Shown here piece by piece: positions 7,757 to 15,984 of a stretch of DNA of 64,000 nt. The notes beneath the pieces were generated by a model, which saw only the letters and a list, made by a program, of their open reading frames with translations, made no database searches and was not told where the DNA came from. The first letter of the stretch is position 1; each line of letters opens with the position of its first letter. Source of the stretch: Candidatus Gastranaerophilales bacterium (GTDB taxonomy: Bacteria; Cyanobacteriota; Vampirovibrionia; Gastranaerophilales; Gastranaerophilaceae); NCBI GenBank assembly GCA_944325835.1, contig CALVBO010000003.1, forward strand, positions 144,123-208,122. The letters run 5' to 3'. The translations under genes were made by a program, and so were the position numbers.

Positions 7757-9313
7757 TTGAAGGAAGAAGCAGTGGAAGAAGTACAGGAAAAACCCGTAAA
7801 TCCGTATGTCGTGGCATTTTCAATGATGCTGCCAACATTTTTTGCCATGGTTGCGACCTCCGGAACAAACGTTTGTCTGCCATACATTGCCGGATATTAT
7901 GGCGCTACGCAGTATGAATCAAATACAGTTATTACAAGTTATATGATTTCAAACGGCATAATGCTGCCGATGACGGGCTGGCTTTTGAGAACTTTTGGTA
8001 AAGTCAGACTGATTAACGGTTGTATTATAACGTTTATGCTGGGTTCTTTCTTATGTATAATCTCGCCAAATCTGATGACATTAATTATTTCCCGTTTAAT
8101 TCAAGGGGTTGGCGGCGGTGCGCTGATGCCTCTTTGTCAGAGTATTTTGCTGGAGGCATTTCCGCAAAAACGCGGAACCGCAATGGGCTTATTCGGATTT
8201 GCCGTAATACTTGCCCCTTTAATCGGCCCTCTTCTGGGCGGCTTCCTGACAGAAAACTATTCCTGGCAGTGGGTTTTTATCGTCAATCTGCCTTTTTGTT
8301 TTATTTCGGTAATTCTGGTGAAACTTTTTATCAAAGAAAACTTTAAGCCTTCAAAGAAAAAGATTGATTTTGATATTGTAGGCTTTTCGGCGATAATTCT
8401 CTGGCTTGGAAGTATGCAGGTCGTTCTCGACAAGGGCGAACAGTTTAACTGGTTTGATGAAACATGGGTTTGCTGGCTTACAGGATTTTCGGTTTTTGCA
8501 ATGATTTTCTTTATTGTCTGGGAACTTGAATACAAAAAACCTTTCGTTAATATTCGGGTTTTGAAAAACGTTAACTTTATCTGCGGAACAACAATTGCTG
8601 CGGTTGTAAATATAATGTTATATTCATCTATTTTACTTGTGCCGCAGTTCGTCCAAAGTTTACTTGGTTATAATGCGTATCTGTCGGGTTTATCAGTGTT
8701 CCCGCGGGTTATTTCGTGCGCGGTTATGCTTCCTATTGTCGGAAAACTTGCTGATGTTATTGATAACAGAATTTTAATCGCAATCGGGTTATTTATCCTT
8801 GGCAGTACTACATTTTTGTTCTCTAATATGACACTGGAAACTTCTCTTGAATGCGTTCAGTTAATAAATTTGCTTTTCGGATTTGGTATTGCGTTTACAT
8901 TTATTCCGGTCAGTGCTATTTCGTTTGCAACGCTTTCAAAACGTAAAACCCCTGACGGTGCAGGTCTGCAAAGTCTTTTTAAATGCTCGATTACCGCAAT
9001 TGCAACTTCTGTTTCAACAACTTTTATTATGCGTGTTTCTCAGGTTCACCAAACCTACCTTACACACAATCTCGGGGTGACGGATTTACAATTCTATACA
9101 CGCCTTGCAATGTTTAAGGCAAAATTTATGACGTATTTTGCACCGTACCTTGCACAGAAAAAAGCTTATATTTTACTCTACAAACAGCTGTTAAAACAGG
9201 CAAGATTAAGTGCGTTTTATGATGCGTTTCTGGTATTGAGCCTCGTTGCATTTATTGTAATCCCGTTGATTCTTTTACTTAAAAATAAAAGAAAACCTTT
9301 AACTCATCTGTAA
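7757..9313 (+). CDS. emrB: EmrB/QacA-type 14-TM drug exporter (MFS)
   Basis: The product has about 518 residues with 14 predicted membrane helices. The MFS DHA2 motifs are clear: GWLLRTFGKVRLI (motif A-like loop), RLIQGVGGGALMPL (motif B), and GLFGFAVILAPLIGPLLGGFL (motif C, the antiporter signature). It is a proton-driven exporter of hydrophobic compounds that works with EmrA and TolC. The start is uncertain: TTG at 7757 has AGGAT seven bases upstream, while GTG at 7772 has AAGGAA six bases upstream. The difference is five residues. Confidence 0.9.
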   Translation: MKEEAVEEVQEKPVNPYVVAFSMMLPTFFAMVATSGTNVCLPYIAGYYGATQYESNTVITSYMISNGIMLPMTGWLLRTFGKVRLINGCIITFMLGSFLCIISPNLMTLIISRLIQGVGGGALMPLCQSILLEAFPQKRGTAMGLFGFAVILAPLIGPLLGGFLTENYSWQWVFIVNLPFCFISVILVKLFIKENFKPSKKKIDFDIVGFSAIILWLGSMQVVLDKGEQFNWFDETWVCWLTGFSVFAMIFFIVWELEYKKPFVNIRVLKNVNFICGTTIAAVVNIMLYSSILLVPQFVQSLLGYNAYLSGLSVFPRVISCAVMLPIVGKLADVIDNRILIAIGLFILGSTTFLFSNMTLETSLECVQLINLLFGFGIAFTFIPVSAISFATLSKRKTPDGAGLQSLFKCSITAIATSVSTTFIMRVSQVHQTYLTHNLGVTDLQFYTRLAMFKAKFMTYFAPYLAQKKAYILLYKQLLKQARLSAFYDAFLVLSLVAFIVIPLILLLKNKRKPLTHL

Positions 9314-9385
9314 TATTGCCCAAACAAACAATGACGTTTGCGCCTATTTATGTCATAATATGATGTACTGTAAGGAGAGATAGTC

Positions 9386-9601
9386 ATGTTAAAATTGTTG
9401 TCGCCAAGTGAGTTTATCGTATTGCGTTTTATCGCAGACGGCAATACTAATGCCGAAATAGGTGCAAAGCTTTTTGCTCCGGTTGCCGTAATAGACGATA
9501 ATATGCAATCTGTTTTTAAAAAGTTGAAAGTAAGAAACTGCTTTCAGGCAGCAATAAAACTTGCTTTATATATGGAAAAGCAGAAAAGTAAATTAATTTA
9601 A
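9386..9601 (+). CDS. stand-alone LuxR/GerE-type helix-turn-helix protein
   Basis: The product has 71 residues and consists only of a GerE DNA-binding domain (LSPSEFIVLRFIADGNTNAEIGAKLF, then VFKKLKVRNCFQAAIKLAL). No receiver or ligand domain is attached. The expected conserved Thr-Val-Lys-x-His in the recognition helix is replaced by AVIDDNMQSVFKKL, so it is divergent. AAGGAG precedes the ATG. The gene overlaps the convergent tmk stop by four bases. It is a likely small regulator with unknown targets. Confidence 0.75.
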   Translation: MLKLLSPSEFIVLRFIADGNTNAEIGAKLFAPVAVIDDNMQSVFKKLKVRNCFQAAIKLALYMEKQKSKLI

Positions 9602-10209
9602 AGCAGTGGTGCAATTGTGCCAAGGACTTCCTGATGCAGTTGTTCTATGGTTTTTCTTGAGTCAAAAACTCTAATACGTTTTGGCTCGGCTTTAGCGAGT
9701 TCAAGGTATCCCCTGCGGACTTTTTCCTGAAATTCTATGCCTGCGCTTTCCATTCTGTCTTTATTTTTACCCACGCGTGCCATTGAAGTTTCGGTATCAA
9801 CATCAAAAAGCAGGGTTAAATTTGGTTTTAACCCGCTTGTTGCAATGTTATTGAGATAATTTATTTGGTCAATGTCAAGCCCTCTGCCATATCCCTGGTA
9901 TGCAGCAGTTGAGTCAATGTGTCTGTCACAAAGTACGATTTTACCCTGATAAATTGCAGGTTTTACAATAGTGTCTATATGTTGGGCTCTGTCTGCTAAA
10001 AATAAAAAAGATTCGCAGTTGGATGAAACTTCCCCATCATAATTAAGTAAAATTTCGCGCAATTGAACCCCTAAACCCTTAGCGCCAGGTTCTCTTGTTG
10101 TTATGACTGAAAACCCTTGTGTGTTTAAGTATTTTGCTAAAAGCTCTAATTGTGTTGTTTTTCCGCACCCGTCACAGCCCTCAAATGTTATAAATAATCC
10201 TTTTTCCAC
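9598..10209 (-). CDS. tmk: thymidylate kinase
   Basis: The product has 203 residues. The P-loop FEGCDGCGKTTQ is at about residues 8-19. The DR(Y/H) nucleotide motif appears as CDRHIDST, followed by AAYQGYGRGLD, and the lid has several Arg residues (MARVGKNKDRME). It phosphorylates dTMP to dTDP in DNA precursor synthesis. The start is GTG at 10209 with GGAGG six bases upstream. It is convergent with the LuxR-type gene. Confidence 0.93.
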   Translation of the reverse strand: MEKGLFITFEGCDGCGKTTQLELLAKYLNTQGFSVITTREPGAKGLGVQLREILLNYDGEVSSNCESFLFLADRAQHIDTIVKPAIYQGKIVLCDRHIDSTAAYQGYGRGLDIDQINYLNNIATSGLKPNLTLLFDVDTETSMARVGKNKDRMESAGIEFQEKVRRGYLELAKAEPKRIRVFDSRKTIEQLHQEVLGTIAPLL

Positions 10210-10264
10210 GTCCTGCCTCCTGCCCTATTATAACATAAATTTATCGTTTTATACAACGAACTGC

Positions 10265-10440
10265 TCGACTGCCATTTGCATCTGCGGAAACCTGTGAGTG
10301 AACAAAGCCACCTGAAAATGCCAGTGCCCAAACTTCTTTATTCTTAATAGGCTAAACGTACTTGACATATAAGTCCATGGCGGAAATCCAAAAACATCTT
10401 TATAGTAAATGCAGTATATTTCATAATTTCTATCCTTTCT
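10265..10440 (-). pseudogene. possible decayed pilin-like gene start
   Basis: On the reverse strand GAAAGGATAGAAATT precedes ATGAAATATACTGCATTTAC. The same GAAAGGATAGAA leader stands before all five pilin-like genes in this window. The first codons read MKYTAFTIKMF, close to the family's AFTMAE leader, and stop after 26 codons. No other gene explains the 10210-10450 spacer. It could be a remnant, or simply a chance resemblance. Confidence 0.25.
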
Positions 10441-10452
10441 TAACATATTTAA

Positions 10453-10590
10453 ATTTATAATAAAGGTAAACCTTATTCTGTTCAGAATTTGTCAGCCAAG
10501 TTGAAAAAAGGTACTGCAAATTTTAATGAACTGAGCGTTATTTTAGAAGAATTAGGATATACTATAGAATTTAAGAAGTTAGAGCATTAA
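10453..10590 (+). pseudogene. 3' fragment of a small HTH-type protein gene
   Basis: A 45-codon frame without a usual start reads IYNKGKPYSVQNLSAKLKKG and continues NELSVILEELGYTIEF to a stop. This resembles the C-terminal half of short XRE-like proteins of phage or plasmid origin (recognition helix, then an ILEELGYTIEF strand). A stop codon directly precedes it in frame, so the N-terminal half is missing. Confidence 0.5.
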
Positions 10591-10621
10591 AAAAACGCCC
10601 CTTTTCAGGAGCGGTTTTTTA
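10589..10621. terminator. bidirectional terminator at the end of rplA
   Basis: CGCCCC and GGAGCG pair with one mismatch, flanked by A5-6 and T6, so it can terminate in both directions. It lies 14 bases past the rplA stop and at the end of the HTH fragment. Confidence 0.65.
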
Positions 10622-10634
10622 TAATCTGTTTCAA

Positions 10635-11357
10635 CTAAACAAGTTCTTTAACTTCGTTTGCGATGTTTTTAGGATCAAGTTTCAAGCCAGGGCCCATTGT
10701 AGTTGAAAGGTAGATAGATTTAACGAATGTACCTTTTGCTGCTGAAGGTTTTGCTCTTAAAATAGCGTCAACCAGTGTTGCAAAGTTCTTAGTCAAATCT
10801 TCTTCACTGAATTCAACTTTACCGATAGGGCAGTGAATCATACCTTGTTTGTCCGCTCTGAATTCAACTTTACCTGCTTTTGCATCTTTAACTGCTTTTG
10901 CGATATCCATTGTTACAGTACCTGTTTTAGGGTTTGGCATCAAGCCTTTAGGACCGAGAACACGACCTAATTTACCGAGCATACCCATGCAATCCGGTGT
11001 CGCAATCAATGTATCAAATTCAAACCAGCCGCCTGCAATTTTTTCAACAATTTCTTCAGCGCCTGCGTATTCAGCACCTGCTGTTGTTGCTTCTGTTGCT
11101 TTAGGGCCTTTTGCAATAACGCAAACTCTTACTTCTTTACCAAGACCGGCAGGAAGTACGATTGTTGATCTGATTTGCTGGTCAGCTTGACGAACGTCAA
11201 TGCCTAATCTCATGTGGCATTCTACTGTTTCGTTGAATTTAGAAACTTCTTTTGAGATTTCTTTAAGTTTTTTTATTGTTTCAACAGCGCTTGCCGGTTG
11301 TTCAAAACCTGCGAGCATCTCTTGCATTTTCTTTTGTTTTTTAGTTAATTTACTCAT
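10635..11357 (-). CDS. rplA: 50S ribosomal protein L1
   Basis: The product has 240 residues, typical of L1. Hallmarks include [20 protein letters not shown], the domain II stretch [20 protein letters not shown] (the L1 signature) and [21 protein letters not shown], and the final [12 protein letters not shown]1 binds 23S rRNA at the mobile L1 stalk and can repress its own operon. AAAGGA precedes the ATG. It lies 55 bases after rplK in the conserved secE-nusG-rplK-rplA order. Confidence 0.97.
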   Translation of the reverse strand: MSKLTKKQKKMQEMLAGFEQPASAVETIKKLKEISKEVSKFNETVECHMRLGIDVRQADQQIRSTIVLPAGLGKEVRVCVIAKGPKATEATTAGAEYAGAEEIVEKIAGGWFEFDTLIATPDCMGMLGKLGRVLGPKGLMPNPKTGTVTMDIAKAVKDAKAGKVEFRADKQGMIHCPIGKVEFSEEDLTKNFATLVDAILRAKPSAAKGTFVKSIYLSTTMGPGLKLDPKNIANEVKELV

Positions 11358-11412
11358 TTGTTTAAATTCCTTTCATGGTGTTAGCGGATTGGTTAAATCC
11401 TTCCATTTGTTA

Positions 11413-11841
11413 TTACTCAGCCTTCACCGTAACGCCCATAGCTCTGCAAGAACCTTTAATCATTTCTACAGCTGCTTCAAGCGTTGTTGCGTTAAGGTCG
11501 TTCATTTTAATTTTAGCGATTTCTTCAAGTTGAGCTTGAGTGATTTCACCAACTTTGTCCTTGTTTGGAGTTGCTGAACCTTTTGACAGGCCCAGAGCTT
11601 TTTTAATCAATACAGGAGCCGGAGGTGATTTTGTTACGAAAGTGAAACTTCTATCTTCGTAAACATCAATAACAACCGGGATGATATATCCTGCTTGAGA
11701 TTCAGTTCTAGCGTTGAACTGTTTGCAGAAATCCATGATGTTAACACCGTGTTGACCTAAAGCAGGACCAACCGGAGGTGACGGATTTGCTTTTCCGGCT
11801 TCGATTTGAAGCTTAATTTTTCCTGTTACTTTTTTTGCCAT
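11413..11841 (-). CDS. rplK: 50S ribosomal protein L11
   Basis: The product has 142 residues, from the ATG at 11841 with AAGGAG upstream; the frame extends further but the family starts at [12 protein letters not shown]. The N-terminal domain has [22 protein letters not shown], the proline-rich factor-binding surface. The C-terminal rRNA-binding domain ends with [12 protein letters not shown]11 forms the GTPase-associated centre with 23S rRNA. It follows nusG in the same direction, separated by a 259-base GC-rich spacer. Confidence 0.97.
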   Translation of the reverse strand: MAKKVTGKIKLQIEAGKANPSPPVGPALGQHGVNIMDFCKQFNARTESQAGYIIPVVIDVYEDRSFTFVTKSPPAPVLIKKALGLSKGSATPNKDKVGEITQAQLEEIAKIKMNDLNATTLEAAVEMIKGSCRAMGVTVKAE

Positions 11842-11883
11842 TGTTTTCTCCTTTTGTGGTGATAGCGGGGGCGTCCCTTCCAC

Positions 11884-12085
11884 ATTGTGTTGTACTACTC
11901 AACCCTTGCGGATTGATTTTACTGATAATTAAAATTGTTTTACCGCCTGTCAAATTTTCTTAAAAGCATTGCTTTTGAAAATTTGTTCGCTCCTTTCACT
12001 CCCGTTCCAGTCGCAACGGTGTCCGGCTGAGCCGGTTTTATATTTAGTTCACAGGTGAAATGTTGCCGTCCAGCCTAATATGACT
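11884..12085. other. GC-rich gene-free spacer between nusG and rplK
   Basis: There is no gene here. It contains a hairpin (AAATTTTC and AAAAGC pairing with GCTTTT and GAAAATTT, about 11951-11982), a CGCTCC...CACTCCCGTT block also seen in the spacer at 13086, and the short palindrome GGCTGAGCCGG, which recurs in other repeat tracts at 29270 and 39120. It sits inside a ribosomal operon where spacers are usually short, so it looks inserted. Confidence 0.45.
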
Positions 12086-12100
12086 GTCGACTCAGTCGAC
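12086..12100. repeat. 15-bp palindrome GTCGACTCAGTCGAC at the nusG stop
   Basis: It is a perfect 7-1-7 inverted repeat ending directly at the nusG stop codon. The identical 17-mer TGTCGACTCAGTCGACC occurs again at 47241-47257 in the leader of a pilin-like gene. Confidence 0.7.
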
Positions 12101-12727
12101 CTATAGCTTGTTAATTTGTTTATATTCCAATTCAACCGGAGTTTCGCGGCCGAAGATTGAAACATTTGCTCTGAGTTTAGCCTTATCAGGGTAAACTTCA
12201 ATAATATCCGCAACAAATTCTGCGAACGGCCCTGATGTAATTCTGACTTTGTCGCCGACTTTAACATCAAGTTCAATTTTTTGTGTTTGAGAAGATGAGC
12301 GGTTAATAATCTTTTTAATTTCGCTGTCTTTTGCCGGAATAGGTTTTTTAGCAGAGCCAACGAATTTTGCAACACCGGTTGTGTGTCTTACAACGTACCA
12401 GGTTTCTTCGTCCATAATCATTTCGACTAAGACGTAGCCCGGAAATACTTTTTCTTCTTTTTCGGTTTTTTTGCCGCCTTTAATCTGGGTGACTGTTTTT
12501 TGAGGAACTTCTATACGGAAAATTCTGTCGCCGAGTCCCTGGTTTTCAATCATTTTTTCAAGGTTTACTTTAACCTTGTTTTCGTAACCCGAGTATGTAT
12601 GAACAATATACCAGCGTTTTTGGTTAGCTTTATTTTTCTTAGCCTGAGCTTTTGCTTCTTCTTCAGCTAATTCTTGAAGTTTATCTTCGTTCAATTGTTC
12701 TTCCATTGTTTTTTCATTCTTCGTCAT
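12101..12727 (-). CDS. nusG: transcription antitermination factor NusG
   Basis: The product has 208 residues. A charged N-terminal extension (EEQLNEDKLQELAEEEAKAQ) precedes the NGN domain (KRWYIVHTYSGYENKVKVNL... FPGYVLVEM), and the C-terminal KOW domain reads VGDKVRITSGPFAEFVADI. NusG binds RNA polymerase, promotes processivity and links it to Rho or the ribosome. AAAGGTGG precedes the ATG at 12727. It is 14 bases after secE. Confidence 0.96.
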   Translation of the reverse strand: MTKNEKTMEEQLNEDKLQELAEEEAKAQAKKNKANQKRWYIVHTYSGYENKVKVNLEKMIENQGLGDRIFRIEVPQKTVTQIKGGKKTEKEEKVFPGYVLVEMIMDEETWYVVRHTTGVAKFVGSAKKPIPAKDSEIKKIINRSSSQTQKIELDVKVGDKVRITSGPFAEFVADIIEVYPDKAKLRANVSIFGRETPVELEYKQINKL

Positions 12728-12741
12728 AAGCCACCTTTAAT

Positions 12742-12933
12742 TTATTTTATCAGCCCGAATAAGCCTTTGTAGATTAAATCCATAAGATAAATTGCTATAG
12801 TAAACACAAATACGATTGCGACGACAAAACAGGTTTCAACAAAGACCTGACGTCTTTCAGGCCAGGTAATTTTTCCCCATTCCTGTTTAACGCCTTTAAA
12901 GTATGTTTTGATTTCGTCTGTAATTTGTGCCAT
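12742..12933 (-). CDS. secE: preprotein translocase subunit SecE
   Basis: The product has 63 residues from the ATG at 12933, with AAGGA upstream. It is a short SecE with one amphipathic helix (YFKGVKQEWGKITWPERRQV, bearing the W-P-x-R signature) and one membrane helix (about residues 32-55). SecE clamps SecY in the inner-membrane translocon. It lies between tRNA-Trp and nusG, the usual bacterial order. Confidence 0.95.
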   Translation of the reverse strand: MAQITDEIKTYFKGVKQEWGKITWPERRQVFVETCFVVAIVFVFTIAIYLMDLIYKGLFGLIK

Positions 12934-12960
12934 TTTATTTTCCTTTTTACTTTTTAAAAT

Positions 12961-13033
12961 CGCGCCCTGAAGGACTCGAACCCTCGACATCCGGTTTTGG
13001 AGACCGACGTTCTACCAACTGAACTAAGGACGC
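12961..13033 (-). tRNA. tRNA-Trp (anticodon CCA)
   Basis: The reverse strand folds into a 73-base tRNA. Acceptor GCGTCCT pairs with AGGGCGC (one G-U), the D-arm is GTTC/GAAC, and the anticodon loop CTCCAAA gives CCA, which reads UGG. The T-arm has GAGGG/CCTTC with the TTCGAGT loop. The discriminator is G and no CCA is encoded. It sits directly upstream of secE, as in many bacteria. Confidence 0.96.
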
Positions 13034-13059
13034 CTGTGGGGATTGTATCCCCTTGTTTA

Positions 13060-13221
13060 TTTTTTGTACATTAGCTATAAAGATAATGTCTTGGATTATT
13101 GCTTCACGCTCCGCTGCCACTCACTCCCGTTTTACCTTTGTAAAACTACCGTTCGTTAGCTCCGCGCTATTTCGTGCTGGGTTCGTGCCATGCACTCACA
13201 CGGCGCACTACGCAAAATCCG
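13060..13221. other. GC-rich gene-free spacer between rpmG and tRNA-Trp
   Basis: I see no gene. The stretch has TTCACGCTCCGCTGCC, CACTCCCGTT, GTTAGCTCCGCGC and similar blocks. It shares the CGCTCC...CACTCCCGTT order with the spacer at 11980-12010. Base composition is clearly higher in G+C than the genes around it, which suggests an inserted repeat family. Confidence 0.4.
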
Positions 13222-13389
13222 CTATTTTGTTTCTTTGTGGTTAGTGTGTCTTTTGCAAGTCGGGCAGTATTTGCTCAACTCTAAGCGTTCTTTGATATTC
13301 TTTTTGTTTTTAACTGTTGTGTAGTTTCTTTCTTTGCATTCTTCACAGGCTAGAACTACCATTCTGTCGTTTTTTCCTTTGATACCCAT
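13222..13389 (-). CDS. rpmG: 50S ribosomal protein L33
   Basis: The product has 55 residues starting [20 protein letters not shown], with zinc-ribbon pairs CEEC and CPTC and the L33 signature [11 protein letters not shown]33 sits near the E site of the large subunit. Both CXXC pairs are kept, so this is the zinc-binding form. AAAAGGAA precedes the ATG. It is upstream of tRNA-Trp-secE-nusG as in many genomes. Confidence 0.94.
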   Translation of the reverse strand: MGIKGKNDRMVVLACEECKERNYTTVKNKKNIKERLELSKYCPTCKRHTNHKETK

Positions 13390-13546
13390 TGTTTTTATTC
13401 CTTTTTGTGTTTTTAAATAATTCTTTTCTATTTAAGTCGGATGTATTTAGAAAACACATCCTGACTTTTCGGCTTATAGTAACATTCTAAAACAAACAAA
13501 ATAAAATGCAAACAATTGTAAACAAAGTATAAGAAGTTGACAAAGT

Positions 13547-13855
13547 TTATGGCTGCCTGTCATAAATAACAATATAATTTTTAAGGATTTCTTCCTGAAA
13601 CGATTTCGGCAGATTGTCAAACTCTTGTATATCTACCAGAAACGGAATATTGCTGTTGCTTATGATTTCTTTTAGCTGGAAAGCTTTGATGTTATTAGCA
13701 TTAAATGTTTTTACAACCAGATCAAGGTCACTGCCGTCGTGCGCCTGACCGTTTATTCGGCTTCCATAAGCCCAGATTTCAGCGCGCGGGCAATATTCAT
13801 CAAAAATATCCGTCAGCATCTTGAGATATTGCGGTTTGATAAAAAGATTACTCAT
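13547..13855 (-). CDS. MNT-family nucleotidyltransferase (antitoxin of HEPN/MNT pair)
   Basis: The product has 102 residues from the ATG at 13855. The minimal nucleotidyltransferase core GSRINGQAHDGSDLDLVV (GSx..DxD) is near residues 31-48. In HEPN/MNT modules this protein AMPylates or otherwise neutralises the HEPN toxin. It overlaps the preceding HEPN gene by eight bases, so the two are co-translated. It could also be called MntA-like. Confidence 0.8.
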   Translation of the reverse strand: MSNLFIKPQYLKMLTDIFDEYCPRAEIWAYGSRINGQAHDGSDLDLVVKTFNANNIKAFQLKEIISNSNIPFLVDIQEFDNLPKSFQEEILKNYIVIYDRQP

Positions 13856-14261
13856 TTTCAATCATTACCTTAAATTTTTGTACATCTTTTATAAAATCGT
13901 CAATCAAAAGCAGTGTATCTTCGGCAAATCCTACGCCATAGTCGTGTGCAGTATTGTTGCGGTTATCTCTGTATTTAAACCAGCGGTTGACTTCATTTTC
14001 TGTCATAAGTGAGAATTTGAGTGCATAACGGAAAAGGTCTTTAAAATTCAGGCTGTCCACGGCTTTTTTGCCGGCAAAAAACGGTGTCAGTTTTTTACGT
14101 AAAAGTTTACCGGCCTGTTCGAGCGTCATTTCAAAACTTTTTACAAGAGAGTTTCGGTACATTTCGTATTCAATAGAGCCTTCCTTTGCTCCTTTAATCA
14201 TTGAATAAGATTTTTCGAGAGTTTCTAAACATCTTTGCAGATATTCCGTGTTAAGAGTCAT
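13848..14261 (-). CDS. HEPN-domain protein, HI0074/HepT-like (toxin of HEPN/MNT pair)
   Basis: The product has 137 helical residues. The HEPN RNase motif R-x4-H appears as RNNTAH (about residues 108-113), and the family feature SLVKSFEMTLEQAGKLLRKKL is present. It resembles HI0074, annotated as the substrate-binding partner of a minimal nucleotidyltransferase. HEPN/MNT pairs act as toxin-antitoxin or antiphage modules; the HEPN part cleaves RNA or tRNA when not modified. A strong terminator lies on the upstream side, so the pair is its own unit. Confidence 0.8.
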   Translation of the reverse strand: MTLNTEYLQRCLETLEKSYSMIKGAKEGSIEYEMYRNSLVKSFEMTLEQAGKLLRKKLTPFFAGKKAVDSLNFKDLFRYALKFSLMTENEVNRWFKYRDNRNNTAHDYGVGFAEDTLLLIDDFIKDVQKFKVMIENE

Positions 14262-14314
14262 TTTAAAACCGCCTTTTGGATTAAATTATTGCATAAATAA
14301 ACTACCTTTGCAAC

Positions 14315-14350
14315 CAAAAACCTCCGGTCTGTTGCAGCCGGAGGTTTTTG
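14315..14350. terminator. strong bidirectional terminator
   Basis: AAAAACCTCCGG and CCGGAGGTTTTTG form a 12-bp stem with A- and T-runs on either side. It closes the coiled-coil/coaD unit on the reverse strand. Confidence 0.88.
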
Positions 14351-14366
14351 TGTTCGTTTGTATATT

Positions 14367-14975
14367 TTATAATGTGAAGCTTGTATCGACAGGAGGTTTA
14401 TTTTCGCGGTTTCTGTCGCGGTAAGTTAAGTCGTAGCCGCCTGTTGTTGATTCTGAACGAAGTTTTTCCATATAGATTTGGCCGTTTTTAACAACCTGTT
14501 GAAGTTGTCCTAAATCTCTTTCGAGGTTTGTCAAAACTTGTTCTGCATAAATTTCGGCGCCTTCGCGGGTTTTCATGGCATCTTCCGTTGCCTGAATTCT
14601 TATATTTTCGGCATCATCAAGAGCTTTTCGTTTAATTTCTTCGCATTCTTGTTGAACCTGTGTTCTTATTCTGTTGCCTTCGCGCTCAAGTGCTTTTATA
14701 AAATCAGCTTCGCTCAGGCGTTTATCTGCTTCTTCCTGAGCATCAGCAATAATTTTTTCTGCTTTTTGTCTTGCTTCCGTTTGTAATTCATCGCGGCGTC
14801 TTAGAAATGCGCGTGCTTCCTGAATTTCAGTTGGAATTGAGGCATAAATTTTTTCGATTAAAGAGCCGACTTCCTTGGTTTTTACAACCGAGAACGCGCC
14901 CGGAATGATAGGGAAACCTTCTTCCAGTGAAACTTCCAGTGCTCTTAATAAATCATATACTCCATTTTGCTGCAT
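14367..14975 (-). CDS. coiled-coil protein downstream of coaD (DivIVA / ATP-synthase-b-like)
   Basis: The product has 202 residues from the ATG at 14975 (AAAGG upstream; an ATG at 14981 is too close to it). Residues about 55-175 form a long charged coiled coil (EARQKAEKIIADAQEEADKRL, ENIRIQATEDAMKTREGAEIYAEQ) resembling DivIVA proteins or F-type ATPase b subunits. There is no membrane segment, so DivIVA-like scaffolding is the better guess. It follows coaD after a 71-base gap. Confidence 0.5.
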   Translation of the reverse strand: MQQNGVYDLLRALEVSLEEGFPIIPGAFSVVKTKEVGSLIEKIYASIPTEIQEARAFLRRRDELQTEARQKAEKIIADAQEEADKRLSEADFIKALEREGNRIRTQVQQECEEIKRKALDDAENIRIQATEDAMKTREGAEIYAEQVLTNLERDLGQLQQVVKNGQIYMEKLRSESTTGGYDLTYRDRNRENKPPVDTSFTL

Positions 14976-15046
14976 ACACATGTACCTTTCACAATGAACA
15001 TTTTACAAGAGTAATAGTAAAATGTCAAATGCTTTCATTCAAATGG

Positions 15047-15523
15047 TTAAGAATACTTTTTGACGAGATAATCTTTAACCGCGTCCGGAACAAATTGAGT
15101 GATATCGCCGCCGTTTAAAAGAATTTCTCTGACTGAACTTGATGAAATAAAGTTGTAAATAGGTTTTGTGATGAGGAAAACGGTTTTGATATTATGGTTA
15201 AGGGCGCTATTGTTTTGTGATAATTGCATTTCGTATTCAAAATCTGATACAGCGCGCAGGCCTCTTAGTAGAACAGTTGCGCCTTTTTGCGCAGCGTAGT
15301 CGATTGTCAGTCCGTCGAAACTGTCGACTTCAACATTGTTGAGGTGTACGCAGGATTTGCGGATGAGTTCCACGCGCTCGTCAATTGTCAGGAACCCTAA
15401 TTTTTCACTGTTTTTTGCAACGGCAATAATAACTTTGTCAAAAATTTCGGCGCCTGTTTCCAAAACGTCAAGATGTCCTTTTGTAATAGGGTCAAAGCTG
15501 CCCGGATATATCGCTATTTTCAT
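15047..15523 (-). CDS. coaD: phosphopantetheine adenylyltransferase
   Basis: The product has 158 residues, the normal length. It has YPGSFDPITKGHLDV (the T/H-x-G-H nucleotidyltransferase motif), RGLRAVSDFEYEMQ for phosphopantetheine and ATP binding, and the late ISSSSVREI motif. It transfers AMP to 4'-phosphopantetheine in coenzyme A synthesis, in the cytoplasm. A palindromic terminator separates it from the winged-helix gene upstream. Confidence 0.96.
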   Translation of the reverse strand: MKIAIYPGSFDPITKGHLDVLETGAEIFDKVIIAVAKNSEKLGFLTIDERVELIRKSCVHLNNVEVDSFDGLTIDYAAQKGATVLLRGLRAVSDFEYEMQLSQNNSALNHNIKTVFLITKPIYNFISSSSVREILLNGGDITQFVPDAVKDYLVKKYS

Positions 15524-15552
15524 AAAAATTCCTTTTTTATAGATTATACAAT

Positions 15553-15583
15553 AAAAATGCCGTGTTAGAACACGGCATTTTTA
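15553..15583. terminator. bidirectional terminator between coaD and the winged-helix gene
   Basis: AAAAATGCCGTGT and ACACGGCATTTTT make a 13-bp stem with a TAGA loop. It lies 25 bases after the end of the gene at 15608-15832, on its 3' side. Confidence 0.85.
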
Positions 15584-15607
15584 TTTTTTGTTTATGTAAA
15601 CCCTTAA

Positions 15608-15832
15608 CTATTTAAGTCTTACGTTTACAGAAGTACCTTTTTTAGAAATTTCAACTTTATCTTCTCTTGCTAACCAGCCTAAGCCTAAATCAGCAAAGTT
15701 GCCTTTCAAGTCTAATTCTTTTTTCATTTTAGCGAAGCTTGATTCACCGTTTACGTTTAAGTAGTTGTAAATTTCGCCTGCTGAAGTTCCAATCATTTCT
15801 TGTAATTGAACATCTTGTGTTTTTGTTGCCAT
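15608..15832 (-). CDS. small winged-helix protein (DUF2582-like)
   Basis: The product has 74 residues from the ATG at 15832, with GGAGG upstream. The pattern is a helix-turn-helix with wing (GTSAGEIYNYLNVNGESSFA, LGLGWLAREDKVEISKKGTSV), as in the PF10771 group of tiny winged-helix proteins. Such proteins are thought to bind DNA, though targets are not established. The gene stands alone and is divergent from the helicase gene. Confidence 0.65.
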   Translation of the reverse strand: MATKTQDVQLQEMIGTSAGEIYNYLNVNGESSFAKMKKELDLKGNFADLGLGWLAREDKVEISKKGTSVNVRLK

Positions 15833-15984
15833 AGTTTTAAAACCTCCGTTAAAATATAAAACCTTTTTTACTTGCATTTCTGCACTACAATAATAATATA
15901 TGAACTTTTTCCAAAATGCAATAGCTTAACATATAATATTTGAACTATTTTTTGATATAATTTACACTAAAGGGAGTATTTACA

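Noticed and set aside
10249..10446. 65-codon reverse frame between tmk and rplA
   Set aside because: It has no family resemblance; the better-placed start after GAAAGGATAG is in another frame and stops after 26 codons.
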